In this document: positions 32,773 to 37,841 of the stretch, in pieces
Position numbering within the stretch: position 1 is the stretch's first letter
Layout: each line of letters opens with the position of its first letter
Source: Bacillota bacterium
GTDB lineage: Bacteria > Bacillota > Negativicutes > Sporomusales > CTSoil-080
Assembly: GCA_017889725.1 (NCBI GenBank)
Contig: JAGGAE010000019.1
Location: 1-37,841 of the forward strand
Length of the DNA: 37,841 nt
Direction of reading: 5' to 3'
Program-made: the position numbers and the translations under genes
Notes under the pieces: generated by a model
Seen by the model: only the letters and a program-made list of their open reading frames with translations
Database searches by the model: none
What the model was told of the DNA's origin: nothing

Positions 32773-33880
32773 TTAAGAGGCATTCAAAGGAACCTTAATC
32801 CAAACCTTGGTCCCCTGTCCTTTTGCCGTCTTGACTTCCACGACCCCTTCTAAAAGACCGATCCGTTCCTGTATCCCCATAAGGCCGTAGCTTTCCCTGC
32901 CCGTTATCCTCTATCACCGCCAAAACCAGGTCCTTCCGAAAATCCATTTTTACCATAACCCGATTGGCTTTGGCATGCTTTTCCACATTATTCAAAGCCT
33001 CCTGGATAATACGAAACAGCCCCACCTCATAATGGGATTCCAGTCGCCGTTCTTCTCCCATTACTCTGACATCCGCGTCTATCTGTATGCGCTCCTGCAT
33101 GGTATTCAACAGGCGGCGAATCGTAGGCACCAGCCCTAAATCATCCAGTGTCATGGGCCTGAGGCCAAAAATAATCTGTCGTGTTTCCTTGAGTACCGCC
33201 CGGATCTGTGCTTGCAACTCCTTCAGTTCCTTCTTAGATTTATCGACGTCCGTGCCCATCAGACGTTCACATACCTCGGCCCGGAACACTACATTGGCCA
33301 TCGCCTGCGCCGGACCGTCATGAATTTCCCGGGCCACCCGGCGCCGTTCTTCTTCCTGCGCCTTGATAATTCTCGACGCCAATTCCTGCCGCTGCTGAAA
33401 CGACTCAATATGACTGAGTACCGTCTCCATATGATCCCCTAAAAAACCCAGCGCCGCCCCTACCTTGCTTACCAATCCTTCCGCCCGCTCCAGCGTATCT
33501 TTCAGAGTCTTAAGCCGTACCTCCAGATTATCCCGTTGCATGCGAAGACTGCGTTCCTGCTCCCGGCTCACCGCTAACGCAATGCGGACATTTTCCACCT
33601 CCTGATACGCCTGCCGCATCTCTTCTTCCGTAAAAGTTTTAAAGTTTCGGCTAACATCCGACAAACGCAGCCTTGCCCTCCGCTCTTGTTTTTCCAATTC
33701 GTCAACCTTTTGTATAATATTTGCAGCCTCTCTCTTTACCCGATCCAAATCCCGCTTAACATTTTCCATCTCAGTCCGGGCCGCTTCATATATTTCAAAG
33801 ATCTGACTTTTTCCCGTCTCCACAGCTGCAATGGTTTGCTTAATAATCTCATCCAGAATCTTTATATCTAATGTTTGCAT
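32773..33880 (-). pseudogene. DegS-like sensor histidine kinase with internal loss and frameshift
   Basis: A cytoplasmic kinase of the DegS group: N-terminal sensor region (to about 175) made of long coiled coils (EIYEAARTEMENVKRDLDR, QEVENVRIALAVSREQERS), a HisKA_3 domain with RRRVAREIHDGPAQAMANVV (phosphoacceptor His) and the ATPase domain with FRIIQEALNNVEKHAKAN and IEDNGQG (G1 box). After the G1 box the frame goes wrong and ends at 32795. In another frame the normal end appears: YGLMGIQERIGLLEGVVEVK, then KGQGTKVWIKVPLNAS, stopping at 32773. About 10-20 residues of the ATP lid are missing. Start: the ATG at 33880, with AAGGTGG upstream. It lies inside the Tad locus between tadB and flp. 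Confidence 0.85.
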
Positions 33881-33937
33881 ATAGGCCACCTTATGATTGT
33901 GTTTTCAGTTGAGTTCGCCGGAATCACCGGTTTCCCT

Positions 33938-33980
33938 GCAAAAAAACACTGTCTTTTTCTTACAGACAGTGTTTTTTTGC
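33938..33980. terminator. Strong bidirectional terminator between tadB and the kinase gene
   Basis: A perfect 17-base stem (33938-33954 with 33964-33980) with A7/T7 in the arms, nine-base loop. It lies four bases after the tadB stop, so the upstream cpaB-rcpA-tadZ-tadB unit probably ends here and the kinase gene needs its own promoter. Confidence 0.85.
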
Positions 33981-33983
33981 GTT

Positions 33984-34952
33984 TCACACCTCGATATTTA
34001 CAATCTTCGAAATAGCAAAAATGCCAATAAATTCGCTGAGTACGGCCACACCTAATAGCAAGATGCCCAGCGGGTGTTGAAACAAAAGGGAAACATACCC
34101 TGGATTAATCCAGTATAGCATAAACCCCAGCACCACCGGCAAAGCACATATGATCAAGCCGGAAATCCGTCCTTGGGCTGTAAGTGTTTTTATTTCTCCT
34201 TTGATTTTAATTCTGGCGCGAATTGTACCCGAAATGTTATCGAGAACCTCCGCCAGATTTCCCCCTACCTGACGCTGGATTAAAACTGCGGTAATAACCA
34301 AATCCAAATCGTCGCTGGTAATACGCCTTGCCAGATTGTTGAGCGCCTCCTCCGTCGTCACCCCCAGGTTCATCTCTTTCAGCGTGCGGGCAAACTCCTC
34401 TGAAATCGGCGGCGGCATTTCCCTTGCCACCATTTCCAGAGACTGAAGAAAACTGTAACCCGTTCGAAGCGAGTTGGCAATCAGAGTCAACGCATCTCCC
34501 AGTTCCGAGTTAAACGCTTTAACCCGATTTGCAATCTTTAGTTTTAGCCAGAAAACAGGCAATAAATAACCAGCCAAAGCACCCGCCACTCCGCTAAGCA
34601 GCGCCCCTCCGGACAGCACCAAAAGAATCAGCCCGCCAAACACTGCCATAATAGTGCATATTGCCATAAACTCCGCCCCTCGGAGTGGCAGACCGGCCTG
34701 AATCAGCCTATGCTCAACGGAACGTGACCAGCCGGCCCATTCAAAATACACGCCGGCCTGACTAACCAGTGACCGCCAGCCGCCCCTTCTCTGTACCTCG
34801 GGCACATAAGACGCTTCCTGCTCCTGATGCGAGGTCAAATAACGGCTAAGCCTATTCCGAATTTCTTGTCTAGGAATAACTACAAGAACATACACCCCCA
34901 GAAAAATCACCAACATCAATGCAAAAACAGCCATCGCTGCCATCAGGGGCAT
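33984..34952 (-). CDS. tadB: Tad pilus inner-membrane platform protein TadB
   Basis: A 322-residue type II secretion F-domain protein, with an N-terminal membrane segment (6-26), two segments at about 95-140, the cytoplasmic domain DALTLIANSLRTGYSFLQSL and MNLGVTTEEALNNLARRI, then KGEIKTLTAQGRISGLIICA and a C-terminal pair of membrane segments. It assembles the platform with TadC. AGGAGGTG lies before the ATG, and the gene follows tadZ by 12 bases. Normal length. Confidence 0.9.
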   Translation of the reverse strand: MPLMAAMAVFALMLVIFLGVYVLVVIPRQEIRNRLSRYLTSHQEQEASYVPEVQRRGGWRSLVSQAGVYFEWAGWSRSVEHRLIQAGLPLRGAEFMAICTIMAVFGGLILLVLSGGALLSGVAGALAGYLLPVFWLKLKIANRVKAFNSELGDALTLIANSLRTGYSFLQSLEMVAREMPPPISEEFARTLKEMNLGVTTEEALNNLARRITSDDLDLVITAVLIQRQVGGNLAEVLDNISGTIRARIKIKGEIKTLTAQGRISGLIICALPVVLGFMLYWINPGYVSLLFQHPLGILLLGVAVLSEFIGIFAISKIVNIEV

Positions 34953-34964
34953 GGTGTCACCTCC

Positions 34965-36173
34965 TTAACCTATCAGTCGGCGAAGTTTACCTACCACCCC
35001 TTGCCGCTCTTTTTCGCCCTGCCAATCACTGGTCGCAATGCTTTTAGCCAAATGCAAGACCCGTTGAGAAACCGGTGCCTCCGGATATCCTGACACAAAA
35101 GGAATTCCCCGGTTTACCGAAGTCATTACCACCTTGCCGTCGTTTGGCAAGGTAACGGAGAAACGTTGTCTTAGGCTCTCTTCCACCTCCGCAACATCTA
35201 TCCCCCCCTCCGTATTGGCCCGGTTGAGTACAAGCTGAAGCTTTTCCGGCGGATAATTGAGGGATTCCATAATCTCCAGGCACAACTTTACATTCTTTAT
35301 GGTCGGCAGATCCATAGCCGATACTATCAAAATCAAGTCCGAGGCATCCAAAACCGATAACATCACTTCGCTAAATGAAGGCGTTGTATCGACAATAATA
35401 TACTTATACACATCCCTCATAGATCTCAGCACCTTCTCTATATGGGCAGGCGTCACCGTATCCGCCTGTTCCGGCCGGACCGGTGCCGCTAAGACCCGGA
35501 GATGCTCGTTATATTCCGTTACATACCTCTCCAGAATCTTGTCATCCAGCGAATCAATATCCCGCACCAAATCCGCAATGGTCGTCCGAGGTAACAGATT
35601 CAAGAACAGTGCTACATCACCGAACTGCAAGTCGGCATCCACCAAACCAACCTTGGCCTCGGTCCGACTAGCCAGAGCCACCGCTAGATTTGTAGCTAAC
35701 GTAGTCTTACCCACCCCGCCTTTTGTACTAAACACCGTTATGATTTTCCCCGGTTCCTCCGTCTTTCCTTCCACTGTAAGTCCGCGTTTTCTTTTGCGCT
35801 CATTCGTATACACCTGTCTTACCGCTTGGGAAAGCTCCGCCCCGGAAAAAGGCTTATTCAAGTAATCCTTGGCTCCTGCAATCATCGCCCGCCGCAAATA
35901 CTCTTGCTCTGCCTGAACACTCATAATAATGATGGCACATCCGGGTGCCTCTGTCGCCATAATTTCTGTAGCACTTATGCCATCCATTCCCGGCATATTA
36001 ATATCCATAACCACAATATCAGGTTTCAGCGTTTTAGCCACCCTTATTGCTTCCGAAGCACTTGGCGCTTCCCCAATCACTTCAATATCCGGTTCAAACT
36101 CAATTAATTTTTTAATATTCTCCCTCGTCGCTTCCACGTCATCAACGACAACTATCTTTATCTGCTCCGACAT
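34965..36173 (-). CDS. tadZ: TadZ/CpaE pilus localisation ATPase with intact receiver domain
   Basis: A 402-residue protein. Residues 1-122 form a response-regulator receiver with every key residue: Asp11 and Asp12, phosphoacceptor Asp57 (VMDINMPGMDG), Ser85 (IMSVQA) and Lys107 (LNKPFS). Residues 143-390 form a ParA/MinD-type ATPase with the deviant Walker A KGGVGKTT (151-158), LVDADLQFGDVALFLNLLPR and YIIVDTTPSFSEVML. TadZ places the pilus machine at its cell site. Proteobacterial TadZ/CpaE receivers are usually degenerate, so this one is unusual in looking phosphorylatable. Start: the ATG at 36173 has GGGGGAG six bases upstream. It follows rcpA by 14 bases. Confidence 0.92.
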   Translation of the reverse strand: MSEQIKIVVVDDVEATRENIKKLIEFEPDIEVIGEAPSASEAIRVAKTLKPDIVVMDINMPGMDGISATEIMATEAPGCAIIIMSVQAEQEYLRRAMIAGAKDYLNKPFSGAELSQAVRQVYTNERKRKRGLTVEGKTEEPGKIITVFSTKGGVGKTTLATNLAVALASRTEAKVGLVDADLQFGDVALFLNLLPRTTIADLVRDIDSLDDKILERYVTEYNEHLRVLAAPVRPEQADTVTPAHIEKVLRSMRDVYKYIIVDTTPSFSEVMLSVLDASDLILIVSAMDLPTIKNVKLCLEIMESLNYPPEKLQLVLNRANTEGGIDVAEVEESLRQRFSVTLPNDGKVVMTSVNRGIPFVSGYPEAPVSQRVLHLAKSIATSDWQGEKERQGVVGKLRRLIG

Positions 36174-36187
36174 ATATTTCTCCCCCT

Positions 36188-37402
36188 TCAAGGCGACTCG
36201 CTATCCGCCTCTTGCATTTGAGCGGGTATTTCAGGCTGTCCTGCATCGGCTTGGATAATCACAGGAGTAACCAGAATGATTAACTCTGTTTCTTCCTTAC
36301 TAAATGAAGTGCTTTTAAACAGACTCCCAATAACCGGCAAATCAGCTAATAAGGGTATTTTTTTGATATCTTTGCTGCTTTCAGACGAAATTAGGCCGCC
36401 AATTACCAGCGTCTGTCCCGATTCGAGAGTAATCGCCGACTCCGCCTTGCGAATATTAATCGGCGGAATTTTTAAACCGGCACCAATTCCTATCTGATGA
36501 TCACTTGACCAATCCAGCGTACTTACCTCAGCCTTAAGTTTAGTCGTAATCTGCTTTGTTCCATCGACATAGGGCTCAATATCCAATTTGATTCCATAAT
36601 CCTTCCACTCAATCATGATCTTACCGTCACTGTTCGAAACGGGTACCGGTATCTGACCGCCCACTAGTATATTGGCTTTTTCTCCACTCAGCGTCACTAC
36701 GTTAGGCTGCGACAAAACCCTAGCCATCCGGCTTGTAATTAAAGCGTCCAGCTTAGCATTTAACGGGGAATATGTTCCCAGCCCCCCTAATGCTTTAGTA
36801 CTGATAGAATTACTCATTCCCTGACCAAACATAAAGGCGCCCGGGGCAGACGTCGGGTCGCTTCCGCCCCATGTAATCCCCAACTTTTCGGCTTTTTGCC
36901 GGTTAATTTCGATAACCTTTGCTTCCAACTTTACCTGAATAGGTTCCGCGACATTCAAAAGATTGACCACTTTATCGGCAAACGCACTCGCCACTTTCTC
37001 CGCACGGTTCTTCTCATTCTGATCTCTTACCATTCCCTGCAGAATTACATTTTTATTGACTACACTTACTTCAACGTCCTTATACCCCAAGACCCCTTTA
37101 ATTTCAGCCCCCAGCCCACTGTCATCAGGACTGACTTCGACTACATAGCTTAGCCGCGTTCCTCTTGACCATACATGAAGCGTAGTCACCCCTGGCGCTT
37201 TTCCAATCACAATAATTTCGTTACTTCCCGCTACCGCGACATCGGCGATTTCAGGGTTCGCCACCGCCAACCGCTCTACTCCGTCAAAACTCAATACCAG
37301 GGATTGATGAAGCGCTACCGCCAGATTGCCGTCCTCCGCCTCTGCCACCGTCATTCCCCAGAAAATAAATAGTGCTACTAGAAGAGCCATTTTTTTTATC
37401 AA
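36188..37402 (-). CDS. rcpA: Tad pilus secretin RcpA/CpaC
   Basis: A 404-residue outer-membrane secretin. A signal peptide (1-22, IKKMALLVALFIFWG ... AEA) is followed by the pilus N-domain LVLSFDGVERLAVANPEIAD, a BON-like part (KDVEVSVVNKNVILQGMVRD) and the secretin core with SRMARVLSQPNVVTLSGEKA, VGGQIPVPV, GLKIPPINIRKAESAITLES and LVIGGLISSESSKDIKKIPL, ending ETELIILVTPVII. A secretin implies an outer membrane. Start: TTG at 37402, with AGAGGGG (37411-37417) eight bases upstream, which gives a compact signal peptide; the ATG at 37456 lacks a ribosome site and would add 18 unlikely residues. Confidence 0.92.
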   Translation of the reverse strand: MIKKMALLVALFIFWGMTVAEAEDGNLAVALHQSLVLSFDGVERLAVANPEIADVAVAGSNEIIVIGKAPGVTTLHVWSRGTRLSYVVEVSPDDSGLGAEIKGVLGYKDVEVSVVNKNVILQGMVRDQNEKNRAEKVASAFADKVVNLLNVAEPIQVKLEAKVIEINRQKAEKLGITWGGSDPTSAPGAFMFGQGMSNSISTKALGGLGTYSPLNAKLDALITSRMARVLSQPNVVTLSGEKANILVGGQIPVPVSNSDGKIMIEWKDYGIKLDIEPYVDGTKQITTKLKAEVSTLDWSSDHQIGIGAGLKIPPINIRKAESAITLESGQTLVIGGLISSESSKDIKKIPLLADLPVIGSLFKSTSFSKEETELIILVTPVIIQADAGQPEIPAQMQEADSESP

Positions 37403-37433
37403 ACTAATCACCCCTCTTGTGCCGCTGGCCGGC

Positions 37434-37841
37434 TTACCGTATTGGTATAGTTTCAATTTTAGTTCCGCGAATCATCTGAATACCTCCTGTTGAAGGAGGC
37501 GGCAGCACAGGCGCGGGCTGAGGCGACGGCGCGACCGTTTCGGGCTTATAACGCCTGCCCACTAAATCTTTCGGCGTAACGGTTTCTGTCAACACAATGC
37601 CTTCCCCTGGCAAATAAGGTCTAAGCACCAGTCGAAGCTTTCCCTTTTCGTCCGCCACAGTAAGCGCCGTTGCTTGCTCGGGCGTAACTGCAAGGGTTAC
37701 CGTAGAAGTCTTAAGCATCTCTTTTTTACCTTTGTTCTCTTCCTCACTGCCGTTGGTATTAATCGGCACCTCAGTTTCCCGGTCAACCGCCAGCACTTGA
37801 ACATTTTGAAGAATGATTCGACTGGAATCCTCTCCGGCCGT
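37434..37841 (-). CDS. cpaB: Tad pilus assembly protein CpaB/RcpC (C-terminal part)
   Basis: The last 136 residues of a gene entering from the right edge. SSRIILQNVQVLAVDRETEV, TVTLAVTPEQATALTVADEK and KLRLVLRPYL are the conserved C-terminal half of CpaB/RcpC, a periplasmic partner of the secretin. The SAF domain and N-terminal membrane segment would lie outside. A Pro-rich tail (PSPQPAPVLPPPSTGG) precedes the end. It is 31 bases upstream of rcpA, so this is the earliest gene seen of the Tad operon; the prepilin peptidase gene is not in the window. Confidence 0.88.
   Translation of the reverse strand, partial: TAGEDSSRIILQNVQVLAVDRETEVPINTNGSEEENKGKKEMLKTSTVTLAVTPEQATALTVADEKGKLRLVLRPYLPGEGIVLTETVTPKDLVGRRYKPETVAPSPQPAPVLPPPSTGGIQMIRGTKIETIPIR

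Noticed and set aside
1-37841. CRISPR arrays, insertion sequences, phage or integrase genes, rRNA and tRNA genes.
   Set aside because: No repeat-spacer arrays, transposase motifs, attachment sites or foldable tRNAs were seen; the region looks like core chromosome.

Overview
The window reads as ordinary chromosome of an endospore-forming, diderm Firmicute, most likely a Negativicutes member of the Sporomusa/Pelosinus/Acetonema type. The spore side is shown by cotJA-cotJB-cotJC, an AbrB transition-state regulator with Spo0A-box-like sites in its promoter, and a SpoVE/FtsW-type SEDS protein. The outer-membrane side is shown by a family 9 (heptosyltransferase-type) glycosyltransferase and a Tad pilus locus with an RcpA/CpaC secretin. 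The exact genus is an inference.

Layout. 1-1.1 kb: cotJ operon (minus) and a 420-base gap with palindromes. 1.1-9.3 kb: map, a PspC protein, an FtsW/SpoVE protein, a beta-propeller protein, a DUF2935 protein, trmB, a PAS histidine kinase, a small NrdD-like glycyl-radical protein and a secreted glucosaminidase. 9.4-12.9 kb: glnS, a small unknown gene and the glycosyltransferase. 13.2-17.6 kb: the liv branched-chain amino acid ABC operon (livJHMGF). 17.8-26.9 kb: a block matching the gene order of the Bacillus subtilis yaaO-tmk-yaaR-holB-yaaT-yabB-rsmI-abrB-metS-tatD region. 27-28.5 kb: an APC amino acid permease. 28.5-37.8 kb: DUF192 and a Tad pilus locus (tadC, tadA, tadG, tadE, flp, a DegS-like kinase, tadB, tadZ with an intact receiver domain, rcpA, cpaB), all on the minus strand. 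The flp pilin gene is only 55 codons.

The oddest observation is that five places carry an internal loss that shifts the frame: livG, ricT, holB, the tadE/tadG boundary and the DegS-like kinase. In the four single-gene cases the C-terminal part resumes cleanly in another frame; at tadE/tadG the end of one protein is joined to the middle of the next. holB is normally essential and its neighbours are intact, so lost sequence in the assembly (for example collapsed gaps) is as likely as real gene decay. Anyone using these proteins should check this first.

The most interesting biology is (1) a histidine kinase inside the Tad locus beside a TadZ whose receiver domain keeps all phosphorylation residues, (2) a free-standing 90-residue protein carrying the anaerobic ribonucleotide reductase glycyl-radical motif, and (3) tandem Spo0A-box-like sites about one helical turn apart just downstream of the abrB promoter. 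Several genes start at GTG or TTG behind strong Shine-Dalgarno sequences, and those starts are used here.
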